A stretch of DNA of 64,000 nucleotides from Saccharothrix sp. Its GTDB lineage: Bacteria; Actinomycetota; Actinomycetes; Mycobacteriales; Pseudonocardiaceae. Position numbers and translations under genes: made by a program. The stretch covers positions 1-64,000 of the forward strand of contig NZ_JAPSLK010000015.1 of the NCBI RefSeq assembly GCF_031180885.1. The letters run 5' to 3'. The notes under the pieces are model-generated. The model was not told where the DNA came from, did not search any database, and saw only the letters and a program-made list of their open reading frames with translations. The stretch's first letter is position 1; each line of letters begins with the position of its first letter. Of the stretch, positions 8,250 to 21,856 are shown piece after piece.

Positions 8250-9467
8250 TCAAGCGATGTCGGCGTGGGAAGAAGGCTTGCGAGGATCGGCGGCCCGGTC
8301 CAGCAGAGCCGCCACCGGGAGCGTCGCCGCCCCCACCGCCACCGCGTCCGGCCCCAACTGCCCCAACGCGATGGAAGTCTGCTCGTACGGATGCCGCAAC
8401 GAGTGGACTCGCGTGGCCGCCACGATCTCCTCGAAGTACCGCTCTCCCAACGCCAACCCGGCCCACCCACCCAGCACTATCCGCTCCGGGTTGAACAGGT
8501 TCACCAGGTTCGCGATCCCCGCCCCCAGGTACCCCGCCGTCTCCTCCAACACCCGAGCCGCCGCCTCCGACGACCCGGCCGCCCGGATCAAAGCGTCCAC
8601 ACCGGACTGCTCATCCCCTCCACCGAACGCAGCACCAACCTCCTGGTACCGCGCCAAAATTCCGTCCGCCCCCACATAAGCCTCCAGACACCCCGAAGAC
8701 CCGCACCGACAAGCCCGCCCCCCGTAAACGATCGTCGTGTGCCCCCACTCACCCGCCGACGACGTCGCGCCCCGGTACACCGACCCCTCGGTCACCACCG
8801 CCGCCCCAACCCCCGACCCCACCAACGCGACGACCACGTGCCGCGCCCCCCTCCCCGCCCCGAACCACATCTCCGCCTGTCCCTGCGTCTTCGCCCCGTT
8901 CTCCACGTGCAACGGCACCCCGAAGACCCCGGCCGCCCGGACCATCTCCTCCAGCGGCACCCCGTCCCACCCCAACGTCCGCGCGTGGACGATCGCCGAA
9001 GCCCCCTGCTCCACCGTCCCCGGCACCCCAACCCCCACCCCCAGCACCGATGACACCGGCACCCCGGCCGCCACCTCCGCCACCCCGGCAGCGATCAACC
9101 GCGCCACCGCACCCGGATCAGCCGGCGACATCGCGTGTTCCACCGCCGCCACCTGCGTCATCCCCAGGTCGAAGAGTTCGACCTTGATCCCGGTCTCGCC
9201 CACATCAACCCCGATGACGTGCCCGAACCCCGGATTCACCCGCAGCAGCACGCGCGGCCGACCGCCGTCCGAGCCCACCGACCCGGCCTCGACGACCAAC
9301 CCGTCCTCGACCAACTCCCCGGTCACGTTCGACACCGTCGCGGCCGACAACCCGGTCCGCGCCCCCAACTCGTGGCGGCTCAACGGCCCTTCGAAGAACA
9401 ACATCGACAACAGCGTCGAACGGTTCTGTCGGCGCAGGTCGCGGACGGTGGTGCGCTTGGGCGGCAT
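8250..9467 (-). CDS. ROK-family transcriptional repressor
   Basis: A 405-residue NagC/XylR-type regulator. Residues 8-65 form a winged helix-turn-helix (LSRHELGARTGLSAATVSNV), followed by an actin-like ROK fold. The zinc site CRCGSSGC is at 253-260, with E240 and H243 nearby. The usual kinase sequence ENDAN is replaced by ENGAK (189-193), so the catalytic aspartate is missing and the protein is probably a sensor rather than a sugar kinase. It is divergent from the transporter/beta-glucosidase operon, with an AT-rich palindrome between, and probably represses that operon until a sugar binds. Confidence 0.9.
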   Translation of the reverse strand: MPPKRTTVRDLRRQNRSTLLSMLFFEGPLSRHELGARTGLSAATVSNVTGELVEDGLVVEAGSVGSDGGRPRVLLRVNPGFGHVIGVDVGETGIKVELFDLGMTQVAAVEHAMSPADPGAVARLIAAGVAEVAAGVPVSSVLGVGVGVPGTVEQGASAIVHARTLGWDGVPLEEMVRAAGVFGVPLHVENGAKTQGQAEMWFGAGRGARHVVVALVGSGVGAAVVTEGSVYRGATSSAGEWGHTTIVYGGRACRCGSSGCLEAYVGADGILARYQEVGAAFGGGDEQSGVDALIRAAGSSEAAARVLEETAGYLGAGIANLVNLFNPERIVLGGWAGLALGERYFEEIVAATRVHSLRHPYEQTSIALGQLGPDAVAVGAATLPVAALLDRAADPRKPSSHADIA

Positions 9468-9492
9468 GGTTCACAAGTTAGTTCGCGACTTA

Positions 9493-9507
9493 AAATTAGA
9501 CTAATTT
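9493..9507. promoter_or_regulatory. ROK repressor operator
   Basis: The palindrome aaattag-a-ctaattt lies 26 bp upstream of the ROK start, in a short AT-rich island that stands out from the local GC-rich DNA. ROK repressors typically bind AT-rich inverted repeats of this kind. A related ttagt half-site occurs at 9478-9482. The operator could serve both divergent units. Confidence 0.72.
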
Positions 9508-9687
9508 CGTTACTTGTTCGTTATTGACGTGACCTGGCTCACCGGGGTTGAGTCTGCTGGCGACACCAGGACACCGTCCACCCGCGATGGCACGCGCGGC
9601 CCACCACCACAGGCCCACAGCACCCGCTCCACCAGCGCTCGCCTCACCCCTGCGCTCGCCTCACCCCGGTCCCGACAAGGAGAATCC

Positions 9688-11342
9688 ATGCGACTCAGGC
9701 GAACGTCCGCCCTCGCCGTCGCGGCAGCGCTGCTGTTCTCGGCCGCCTGCTCGGCGAGCAACGAAGGCGCCAAGAGCGGCGGCAACGGTGTGCTCAACGT
9801 GGGCATGCCGAACGGTCCCCAGACCGAGAACAACAACCCGTTCCTCAACTCGTCGGCGGCCAGCTCGCTGGGCTACCGCAGGCTCATCTTCGAGCCGCTG
9901 GCGATGGTCAACGAGGTCGAGGTGACCGAGCCGTTCAAGCCGTGGCTCGCCACCAAGTGGGAGTGGTCGGACAACTACAGCAAGTTGAAGCTGACCATCC
10001 GCGACGGCGCGACCTGGTCCGACGGCAAGCCGCTGACCGCCGAGGACGTCGCCTTCACCTTCGAGCTGCTCAAGAACAACCCCGGCCTCAACATCGAGGG
10101 CGTGCAGTACGGCGACATCTCCTTCGCCGGCAACGAGGTCACCCTGGGCTTCGCCCGCTCGCAGTTCGTCAACCAGAAGAAGATCTTCGAGCAGTTCGTC
10201 GTCCCCAAGCACATCTGGTCGACGATCTCGAACCCCTCCACCGAGACGCTGAAGAACCCGGTCGGCTCCGGCCCGTACGTGCTCAAGTCCTTCACCCCGC
10301 AGACCGTCACGCTGACCGTCCGCGACCGGTACTGGCAGGACCTGCCGCAGGTCAAGGAGGTCCGCTACACCTCCTACAGCGACAACAACGCGCAGACCAC
10401 CGCCCTGGCCACCGGCGCCAGCGAGTGGAGCTTCGTGTTCATCCCGAACTACCAGGCCGTCTACACCAGCAAGGACCCGCAGCACTACAAGCTCTGGTTC
10501 CCGCCCGTGCTGGGCGTGCACGGCCTGTGGTTCAACACCAAGAGCAAGCCGTGGGACAACCCGGTCCTGCGCCGAGCCGTCAACCAGGTCGTCAACCGCG
10601 ACGACATCTTCCTGCAGGGCGAGGCCGGGTACTTCTACCCCAAGGTCGACAACATCACCGGCATCCCGACCCCGGCCGGCGACTCGTTCATCGCGCCCGA
10701 GTTCAAGGACAAGATCGTCGAGGTCGACGTGGACGCGGCCAAGAAGCTGTTGACCGAGAACGGGTTCAAGTTCGACGGCGACAAGCTCAAGACGCCCGAG
10801 GGCGAGCAGGTCACGCTGGAGATGACCGTGCCGTCCGGCTGGTCGGACTACGTCACCGACCTGGAGATCATCAAGGACAACGTGGCCGAGATCGGCATCG
10901 AGGCCACCGTCGACCTCCAGAACGCCGACTCGTGGACCAAGGCGCTGGACGTCGGCGACTTCCAGGCGGCCATGCACTGGACCAACAACGGCCCGACGCT
11001 GTACGACATCTACCAGTCCATCATGGACGGTGCGCTGTACAAGCCGATCGGCACCGGCGGCATCAACGGCAACTACGGCCGTTACGAGAGCGCCGAGGCG
11101 ACCAAGGCGTTGCAGGACTACGCCAACGCGCCCGACGAGAAGACCCGCACCGAGGCGCTGTACGCGCTCCAGCGGCTGCACGTCAGGGACATGCCCGTGG
11201 TGATCACGTCCGCGGCCAACGGCGGCGGCCAGTACAGCACGAAGAACTGGGTCGGCTGGCCGGAGGAGTCCAACCCCTACGGCCCCGCCCAGCCCACGCT
11301 GGAGAACGCGCTCGACGTCGTGATGCACCTGAAGCCGGCCGC

Positions 11343-11346
<4 letters not shown>
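9688..11346 (+). CDS. ABC transporter substrate-binding lipoprotein (SBP_bac_5)
   Basis: A 552-residue extracytoplasmic binding protein of the oligopeptide/dipeptide (family 5) class. The N-terminus is a lipoprotein signal with lipobox LFSAAC and acylated C21, followed by a Ser/Gly linker. Family features include [31 protein letters not shown] and [11 protein letters not shown]. The ATG follows AAGGAG. Its stop overlaps the next ATG (ATGA), so translation is coupled. Family 5 proteins bind peptides, nickel or oligosaccharides. The beta-glucosidase at the operon end favours a beta-linked oligosaccharide such as cellobiose, which is inference. Confidence 0.9.
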
Positions 11347-12373
<1,027 letters not shown>

Positions 12374-12377
<4 letters not shown>

Positions 12378-13353
12378 GCTACCTCCTCAAGCGGATCGCG
12401 TTCTACCTGTTCACCGCGTGGGCGGCGATCACGATCAACTTCTTCGTGCCGCGCCTGATCCCCGGCGACCCGGTCCAGGCCCTGATCACCAAGTCGCGCG
12501 GCCAGATGACCACCGAGGCCGTCCAGTCCCTCTACGTGCTGTTCGGCCTGGACAAGGACGAGAGCGTCATCGAGCAGTACTTCCGGTACTGGGGCCAGCT
12601 CCTCCGGGGCGACCTCGGCCTGTCCTTCACGTTCTTCCCCTCTCCGGTGGCGGACGTGATCGGCGACGGCCTGCCGTGGACCGTGGGCCTGGTCGGCATC
12701 ACCACCGTGGTCGGCTTCCTGATCGGCACCGCCGCGGGCACGGTCGTCGGGTGGCGGCGCGGGTCGTGGGCGGACCTGTTGATCCCGGTGACCACGTTCG
12801 TCTCGTCCATCCCGTACTTCTGGCTGGGCCTGATCGCGATCACCCTGCTCACCGGGCGGGGCAGCTTCTTCCCCGCGTCGGGCGCCTACGACACCGGCCT
12901 GGTGCCGGGCTGGGACTGGGAGTTCATCGGCAGCACTCTGCGCTACGGATTGCTGCCCGCCGCCACCATCCTGATCTCGTCCATGAGCGGCTGGATCTTG
13001 AGCATGCGCAACATGATGGTGACGGTCGCCTCGGAGGACTACGTGACGGTCGCACACGCCAAGGGGTTGAGCGAACGGCGGGTCATGGTGGGCTACGCCG
13101 CGCGGAACGCGTTGCTGCCCAACGTGTCCGGGTTCGCGCTGTCGCTCGGCTTCATCGTCGGCGGCACGCTGCTGGTGGAGATCGTGTTCTCCTACCCCGG
13201 GCTGGGCCTCCAGTTGTTCCAGGCGGTAGGGGCGAAGGACTACCCGTTGATGCAGGGGATCTTCCTGATCATCACGCTGTCCGTGCTGCTGGCCAACTTC
13301 CTGGCCGACGTCGCCTACCTCGTGCTGGACCCGCGGACCCGGAGGGAGGGCTG

Positions 13354-13354
<1 letters not shown>
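12374..13354 (+). CDS. ABC transporter permease (DppB-like)
   Basis: A 326-residue inner-membrane permease. The N-terminus [20 protein letters not shown] is the first helix, followed by the family sequence [15 protein letters not shown]. The cytoplasmic coupling (EAA) loop is [18 protein letters not shown], the contact site for the ATPases. It starts at a GTG overlapping the previous stop (GTGA), and its own stop overlaps the next ATG. With the DppC-like subunit it forms the membrane channel. Confidence 0.92.
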
Positions 13355-15329
<1,975 letters not shown>

Positions 15330-15345
15330 CCTCCAGAGGAGATCC

Positions 15346-16743
<1,398 letters not shown>

Positions 16744-16783
16744 CCGCGCTGCTGGTGCTCGGGCGGCCGGTGATCGGCGGTCG

Positions 16784-16867
16784 GTGATCGCCCGGCCGTG
16801 ATCGCCCGGCCGTGATCGCCCGGCCGTGATCGCCCGGCCGTGATCGCGTGGCCGTGATCGCGTGGAC
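16784..16867. repeat. 14-bp tandem repeat, six copies
   Basis: Four exact copies of gtgatcgcccggcc are followed by gtgatcgcgtggcc and gtgatcgcgtggac, all head to tail in the 177-bp gap after the beta-glucosidase gene. The 14-bp period is the same as in the array at the window start, although the sequence differs. A degenerate relative (gtgatcgcgtgatcgc) occurs near 46726-46741. Confidence 0.92.
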
Positions 16868-16920
16868 GCCCCCGTTGTGCTCGCGGCGGGGGCGTCCGCT
16901 TCCGGCGTAGCTTCGGTGTC

Positions 16921-17667
16921 ATGAGCGAACGAGGGCGGGTGCGGGTCGAGCAGGGGCAGAAGCGGGTCAGGGCTTACCTGGCGGGTTCGCTGGTGGTGGA
17001 CACCGTGCGGCCGTACCTGGTGTGGGAGAAGCCGTACTACCCGACGTACTACCTGCCGGCCGAGGACGTGCGGGCGGACCTGGTGGAGACCGGCGAGGTG
17101 AAGCAGTCACCGAGCCGGGGCGAGGGCAAGGTCTACGACGTGAAGGTGGGCACGGCCGTCGCCGAGGGGGCCGCTCTCCGGTACGAGGAGTCACCTTTCA
17201 AGGAGTTGCGTCCCCTTGTGCGTCTTGAATGGGACGCGATGGACGAATGGTTCGAGGAGGACGAACCGGTCTACACGCACCCCCGCGACCCGTACACCCG
17301 GGTGGACGCGCTGCCCAGCTCGCGGCACATCCGGGTCGAGGTGGGCGGTGTGACGGTGGCCGAGTCGTCCCGTTCGGTGATCTTGTTCGAGACCGGGTTG
17401 CCGGCGCGGTACTACCTGCCGATGACCGACGTCCGGATGGACCTGCTGCGGTCGACCGACTTGCGCACCAGCTGCCCGTACAAGGGCACTGCCGAGTACT
17501 GGTCCGTGGTCATCGGTGACGAGGTGCACGAGAACATCGTGTGGGGCTACCGGACGCCGCTGCCGGAGAGCCGGAACGTGGCCGGGCTGGTCGCGTTCTA
17601 CAACGAGAAGGTCGACATCTTCATCGACGGCGTCCGCGAGGAACGCACGCGCTCGCGGTTCAGCTGA
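16921..17667 (+). CDS. DUF427 domain protein (two repeats)
   Basis: A 248-residue protein made of two DUF427 units, about residues 5-115 and 125-240. Each has the sequence pattern of a barrel-like fold: RVEQGQKRVRAYLAGSLVVD with YYPTYYLPAEDVR, then RVEVGGVTVAESSRSVILFE with ARYYLPMTDVR. A CPYKGTAEYWSVV sequence in the second unit matches the family hallmark, while the first unit has QSPSRGEGKVYDVKV instead. DUF427 proteins are widespread in actinobacteria and have no established reaction. The ATG follows the repeat tract closely and no strong ribosome site is seen. Confidence 0.85.
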   Translation: MSERGRVRVEQGQKRVRAYLAGSLVVDTVRPYLVWEKPYYPTYYLPAEDVRADLVETGEVKQSPSRGEGKVYDVKVGTAVAEGAALRYEESPFKELRPLVRLEWDAMDEWFEEDEPVYTHPRDPYTRVDALPSSRHIRVEVGGVTVAESSRSVILFETGLPARYYLPMTDVRMDLLRSTDLRTSCPYKGTAEYWSVVIGDEVHENIVWGYRTPLPESRNVAGLVAFYNEKVDIFIDGVREERTRSRFS

Positions 17668-17767
17668 GGCCACCGGGAGCGGACCGTTGCGCTGACCGCA
17701 TTTTTCGGTAGTCGGCCGGGGGTGTGGGCAGCCCCCGGTCGGCGGATGGTCGGCGGGCGGCGGTCCG

Positions 17768-18400
17768 TTGGACAGTCGCCTGGTGCCCACCAACGTCTTC
17801 CCCGCGGCGCCCAAGGGCCACCGCGACCCACGGCTCGTCGTGCGCAAGATGGCGCTGCTCAACGCGCCGCACATGAAGCCGCTGACCGAGTTCGCGCGCA
17901 AGATCGCCGAGGAGCGCAAGGCCGAGGTGCCGCTGTTCGACCCGGCCAGCGGCGGGATCAACGCGAAGGTTCTCCTGCTGCTGGAGTCACCCGGGCCGAA
18001 GTCCGTCGCGGGGAACGGGTCCGGGCTCATCTCGCTGGACAACGACGACCAGACCGCCGTCAACGGCTTCACCGCGATGGCCGAGGCGGGCCTGTCCCGG
18101 CAGGTGTCCCTGAACTGGAACGTCGTCCCCTGGTACCTCAGCGGCCACGCCCCGACCCCCGCCGACCTGCGCGCGGCCATCCCGTACCTGGTCGAGCTGC
18201 TGCGGATGCTCAAGAGCCTCAAGGCGGTGGTCGTCCTCGGCACCCCGGCCGGCACCGGCTGGAACCTGTCCGGCAAGGGCCACGGCCTGAAGGTCTTCAA
18301 CGCGCCGCACCCGTCGCCCCAGTCCATCAACCGGGACCGGGCGACCCGGTGGCCCCAGTTGGTGGAGGCGTTCCGCCAGGCGGCGGCGGCCATCGCGTAG
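17768..18400 (+). CDS. Uracil-DNA glycosylase-superfamily protein
   Basis: A protein of about 210 residues. The motif-A-like sequence LLLESPGPKS (71-80) corresponds to the GEAPG region of family 4/5 enzymes, and HPSPQSIN (181-188) corresponds to the catalytic-loop histidine motif. No four-cysteine Fe-S set is present, so it is not a classic family 4 enzyme. The start is uncertain: TTG at 17768, GTG at 17783 or ATG at 17849 are all in frame. It may excise damaged bases, but the specificity is unknown. Confidence 0.72.
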   Translation: MDSRLVPTNVFPAAPKGHRDPRLVVRKMALLNAPHMKPLTEFARKIAEERKAEVPLFDPASGGINAKVLLLLESPGPKSVAGNGSGLISLDNDDQTAVNGFTAMAEAGLSRQVSLNWNVVPWYLSGHAPTPADLRAAIPYLVELLRMLKSLKAVVVLGTPAGTGWNLSGKGHGLKVFNAPHPSPQSINRDRATRWPQLVEAFRQAAAAIA

Positions 18401-18573
18401 GCCGATCAAGCAGGCGTTTTCACAAGCGGTTCCACCGAGGTGCGAGCGGGAGTTCACGGAGTCGGAATCGGTACACCCGAAAATTCCTTCAGGCATGTCG
18501 AATCCCGGCAGGCTGCTTCGTCGAACGGGTAGAGACACCGAACCCGGCCCCGCGCCCCGGAAGGAGCACCGCC

Positions 18574-18804
18574 ATGAACGTCACCATCACCCACCGCGAC
18601 CGATCCGTCCTCCGCGCCGTCGCGGCCGGCCGCTGCGTCTACACCGCCGGAACGCTGCTGGTCGACGGCCTGGCCTGCTGCGACCAGTTCCTCGGCCCCC
18701 GCCTGGTCCGGGCCGGCCTCATCGCGCCCCAACCCGGTGGCCCGGCCCACCTGACCCGAGCGGGCCTCGCCGCCCTGGCCCCCGCCGTCCCCACCGCCGC
18801 CTGA
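18574..18804 (+). CDS. Small hypothetical protein (76 aa)
   Basis: A 76-residue protein starting at an ATG seven bases after a strong GGAAGGAG site, which supports real translation. It begins MNVTITHRDRSVLRAVAAGR and ends in a hydrophobic, alanine-rich segment. The pattern of a helix, a two-cysteine centre (ACCDQF) and LVRAGLIAP resembles a compact winged-helix module, but the match is weak. No neighbour suggests a role. Confidence 0.6.
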   Translation: MNVTITHRDRSVLRAVAAGRCVYTAGTLLVDGLACCDQFLGPRLVRAGLIAPQPGGPAHLTRAGLAALAPAVPTAA

Positions 18805-18858
18805 AAGCCCGGCCCCGGCCTGAAACTCGGCCGAGCCCGGACGCGGCCCGAAGCGCGG

Positions 18859-19620
18859 TTACGTCAGGGCGTGACCTCGCGCCCACTGCTCGAACCCGAC
18901 CGCCGGCCGGCCGAGGACCCGTGACACGTCGTCGGTGACCCGCGCACCATGCCCCGCGCGCGCCCACATCACCCCGCTCCGCCACGCCGGGTCGACCACC
19001 GCCGGATCGACCTCCACCACCTCGACCGCCGCACCCCGCACCTCGCCCAGCACCGCCGCCTGCTCGGGAACGCTCATCGCCACCGGCCCGGTCAACTCGT
19101 AGACCCGGCCCGCGTGCCCGCCGACCAGCGCCTCCACCGCCACCGCGGCGATGTCCGCAGGGTCGATCACCCCGTGCTTGGCATCCCCGGTCATGTTGAA
19201 CACCGGCGTGCGCAGCATGTTCGTGGCGAACATCGACGGCCGCAGCACGGTCCACTCCACGCCGCTGTCCATCACCGCTTCGTCGGCCGCCAGGTGGTGC
19301 GGCGCCAACACCTCGTTCTCGAAGGACTCCCCGCTGCCGATCGCTGAAAGCCGCACGATCCGCTGGACCCCGGCCTGCCGGGCTGCCGCGACGAACGCGA
19401 GGTCGTGGTCGGGGACCGGTGACTCCGGCGCGGTGACCAGGTAGGCCGCCGTCACGCCGTTCAGCGCGTTGCTCAGGGACTCGGGATCGGCGAAGTCGCC
19501 GAACACGTCGTCGGCGCGGGACGGGTTGCGGGTCATGCCGCGCACGGGCACGCCCCGGTCGACGAGGAGCTGTCGGACGAGACTGCCAGTGGTGCCGGTG
19601 ACCCCGGTGATCAGGAACAT
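18859..19620 (-). CDS. NmrA-like NAD(P)-binding protein
   Basis: A 253-residue Rossmann protein of the atypical short-chain dehydrogenase class. The nucleotide loop is ITGVTGTTGSLVRQLL (4-19). Other marks are VRGMTRNP and WTVLRPSMFATNML. The Tyr-x-x-x-Lys catalytic pair of classical dehydrogenases is not seen, as in NmrA-type sensors and NAD(P)H:quinone reductase-like proteins. The ATG lies 60 bp from the 3' end of the polymerase gene, which is also on the minus strand. The substrate is unknown. Confidence 0.83.
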   Translation of the reverse strand: MFLITGVTGTTGSLVRQLLVDRGVPVRGMTRNPSRADDVFGDFADPESLSNALNGVTAAYLVTAPESPVPDHDLAFVAAARQAGVQRIVRLSAIGSGESFENEVLAPHHLAADEAVMDSGVEWTVLRPSMFATNMLRTPVFNMTGDAKHGVIDPADIAAVAVEALVGGHAGRVYELTGPVAMSVPEQAAVLGEVRGAAVEVVEVDPAVVDPAWRSGVMWARAGHGARVTDDVSRVLGRPAVGFEQWARGHALT

Positions 19621-19680
19621 GCCACCAGGATCGCCGGCAGACCCTGGTTCGGGATTGGAAAAACCGGCACAAACGAGCCG

Positions 19681-20649
19681 CTACTTCCTGGCCCGGCTGG
19701 GCGCGACCCGTGGCGGCTCGTTGGGCATCTTCGGGTACACGGGTGGCCAAGGCGCGTCCATCAGCCCGTTCGCCATGTCCAGCCGGGACATCTCCAGCAA
19801 CGGCTCGATCGACTGCGGCTTCGCGGGCATCGCCTCCCACGGGTCCGGCCGCCCCGGAACGGTCGCGATGGTCAGCTGGTCCGGCTCGACGGTCCCCAGT
19901 TCCTCCCACGCGATCGGCGTCGACACCTGCGCCCCCACGCGGGGCCGGACGCACCACGCGCCGAAGACCGTCTTGTGCGGGGCGTTCTGGTTGAAATCGA
20001 CGAAGACGCGGGAGCCGCGCTCCTCCTTCCACCACTGCGCGGTGATCTGCTCGGGGTGCCGGCGTTCCAGCTCGCGTGCCAACGCCACCGCCGCCGCCCG
20101 CACCTGGTAGCCGTCCCACCTGGGTTGCAACGCCACGTAGAGGTGCAGCCCGCGTGACCCGGTCGTCTTGACGTACGCCTCGATGCCCAGTTCGGCCAGC
20201 AACGACCGGGTCAGCCGCGCGGCCTCGCGGAGCTGCGGGAAGTCGACGCCGGGGGAGGGGTCGAGGTCGACGCGGAGTTCGTCGGTCACCTCGGGGTCCT
20301 CGGCGCGGATGGGCCACACGTGGAAGCCGAGGCAGCCGAGGTTCACCGCCCACAGGACGTGCCGGATGTCGGCGGCGACCAGGGCCTCGCTGGTGGTGCC
20401 GTTGGGCGTGGACACGGTGGTCGTCTGGAGCCAGTCGGGCGGCGACTTCGGCACCCGCTTCTGGAAGAACGACTTCCCGCCCGCGCCCTCCGGGTACCGC
20501 TCCATCAGCAGCGGACGGCCGCGCATGGTGCGCATGAGCGGTTCGGCGACGGACACGTAGTAATGGACCAGGTCGAGCTTGGTCTCCCCGCGCTGGGGGA
20601 AGAACACCTTGTCCGGGCTGGTGATGACGACGCCCTCGACCTCGGTCAC
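19681..20649 (-). CDS. LigD-type polymerase/primase domain protein
   Basis: A 322-residue stand-alone archaeo-eukaryotic primase-type polymerase, as in the LigD polymerase domain. It begins ITSPDKVFFPQRGETKLDLV. The catalytic metal pair is DLD (128-130), followed by KTTGSRGLHLYV (161-172). Such enzymes add ribonucleotides during DNA end joining. The GTG start overlaps a TGA that belongs to the second copy of a duplicated ligase 3' end. It lies downstream of the ATP-dependent ligase. No Ku gene is in this window. Confidence 0.88.
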   Translation of the reverse strand: MTEVEGVVITSPDKVFFPQRGETKLDLVHYYVSVAEPLMRTMRGRPLLMERYPEGAGGKSFFQKRVPKSPPDWLQTTTVSTPNGTTSEALVAADIRHVLWAVNLGCLGFHVWPIRAEDPEVTDELRVDLDPSPGVDFPQLREAARLTRSLLAELGIEAYVKTTGSRGLHLYVALQPRWDGYQVRAAAVALARELERRHPEQITAQWWKEERGSRVFVDFNQNAPHKTVFGAWCVRPRVGAQVSTPIAWEELGTVEPDQLTIATVPGRPDPWEAMPAKPQSIEPLLEMSRLDMANGLMDAPWPPVYPKMPNEPPRVAPSRARK

Positions 20650-20711
20650 AGCCCGAACACCTCCGCCGGCTCGGCCCTGGTCACAGCCCGAACACCTCCG
20701 CCAGTTCGGCC
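20644..20711. repeat. 35-bp-period duplication at the ligase/polymerase junction
   Basis: Two 33-bp copies (20644-20676 and 20679-20711) differ at only two positions. Both encode the ligase C-terminus (AEVFGL then stop) on the minus strand. The true ligase stop is in the 20681 copy. The other copy is a non-coding remnant whose TGA overlaps the polymerase GTG. Confidence 0.9.
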
Positions 20712-21730
20712 GGGGGCGCCTCATCGAGCTGGTCGTAGGTGCACGACTCGGGCGTCCGGTCGGGTCGGAAGCGGTTCAGCCGGGCGGTGTGCCGGAACCG
20801 GCGACCCTCCACGTGCTCGTACCGCACCTCCGCCACCAGCTCCGGCCGCAGCGGTTCCCACGCCATGTCCTTGGTCGGCGCCCACCGGCTGGCCGCGCCC
20901 GGCGTCCGCGCGTCGATGTGCGCCCACTCGCCCCACGGGTGGCCGTCGAGGGCGTTCTCGCGGTAGGGGGCCAGCTCGTCGACCAGCTCACGGCGGCGCG
21001 CGGCGGTGAAGCTGCTGGCCACGCCCACGCTCTGCAACCGGTCCCCGTCGTAGAGGCCCAGCATGAGCGACCCGACGCCCTCGCCGTCCTTGTGCCACCG
21101 GAACCCGGCGACCACGCAGTCCGCCGTGCGTTCGTGCTTGACCTTCCACATGACCCGTTTGTCCTGCTCGTACGGCAGGTCGGTGCGCTTGGCGACGACT
21201 CCGTCGAACCCGGCGCCCTCGAAGCGGGTGAACCAGTCCTGGGCCACGTCCGGGTCGTCGGTCGCGGGGGTGAGGTGGAGTCCCTTGGCCGGTCGCAGCG
21301 CCTGTTCGAGGAGCTTGCGGCGCTCGCCGAACGGGGTGGTGGTGAGGTCGCGGTCGCCCAGTGCGAGCAGGTCGAACGCCACGAACTCGGCCGGTGTTTC
21401 GGCGGCGAGCTTCCGGACGCGGGAGGCCGCCGGGTGCAGGCGGAACTGGAGCAGACCGAAGCTCAGGCCCTCGGGCGTGACGATGACGATCTCGCCATCC
21501 ATCACGCAGCGCTCGGGCAGCCCTTCGCGGAGAAGTTCGACGACCTCGGGGAAGTACCTGGTCAACGGCCGGTCGTTGCGCGACCCGAGTTCGATCTCGT
21601 CCCCGTCCCGGAACACCACGCACCGGAACCCGTCCCACTTGGGCTCGTACACCAGCCCCGGCTCGCGCGGCACCTCGCGCACGGCCTTGGCCAGCATCGG
21701 GCGGACGGGCGGCATCACGGGCAGGTCCAC
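20681..21730 (-). CDS. ATP-dependent DNA ligase (LigC-like)
   Basis: A 349-residue ligase. The adenylation motif is EPKWDGFR (29-36) with the nucleotide-accepting lysine K31. Later motifs are RCVMDGEIVI, EFVAFDLLAL, EGVVAK-like FDGVVAKR, and VMWKVK for the final lysine motif. A C-terminal OB domain follows. The length and lack of a nuclease or polymerase domain fit stand-alone LigC proteins, which act with a separate polymerase. Transcription runs into the polymerase gene. The start ATG is divergent from the DinB-like gene. Confidence 0.9.
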   Translation of the reverse strand: MDLPVMPPVRPMLAKAVREVPREPGLVYEPKWDGFRCVVFRDGDEIELGSRNDRPLTRYFPEVVELLREGLPERCVMDGEIVIVTPEGLSFGLLQFRLHPAASRVRKLAAETPAEFVAFDLLALGDRDLTTTPFGERRKLLEQALRPAKGLHLTPATDDPDVAQDWFTRFEGAGFDGVVAKRTDLPYEQDKRVMWKVKHERTADCVVAGFRWHKDGEGVGSLMLGLYDGDRLQSVGVASSFTAARRRELVDELAPYRENALDGHPWGEWAHIDARTPGAASRWAPTKDMAWEPLRPELVAEVRYEHVEGRRFRHTARLNRFRPDRTPESCTYDQLDEAPPAELAEVFGL

Positions 21731-21856
21731 GTCGGCGAGCCTAAGCCGAGAACGAGATTTCCACTCGACTTCGCCTTCGAGGGGTCATTGAGGACTGATC
21801 CTGACCGCAATGGGTCGTAGCGTCGGTGCCAACGACGAGGACGAAGGACGTGCACG

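Noticed and set aside
19681..21730. Complete Ku/LigD end-joining system
   Set aside because: A ligase and a separate polymerase are present, but no Ku gene or LigD nuclease domain is in the window, so only a LigC/PolC-like pair is claimed.
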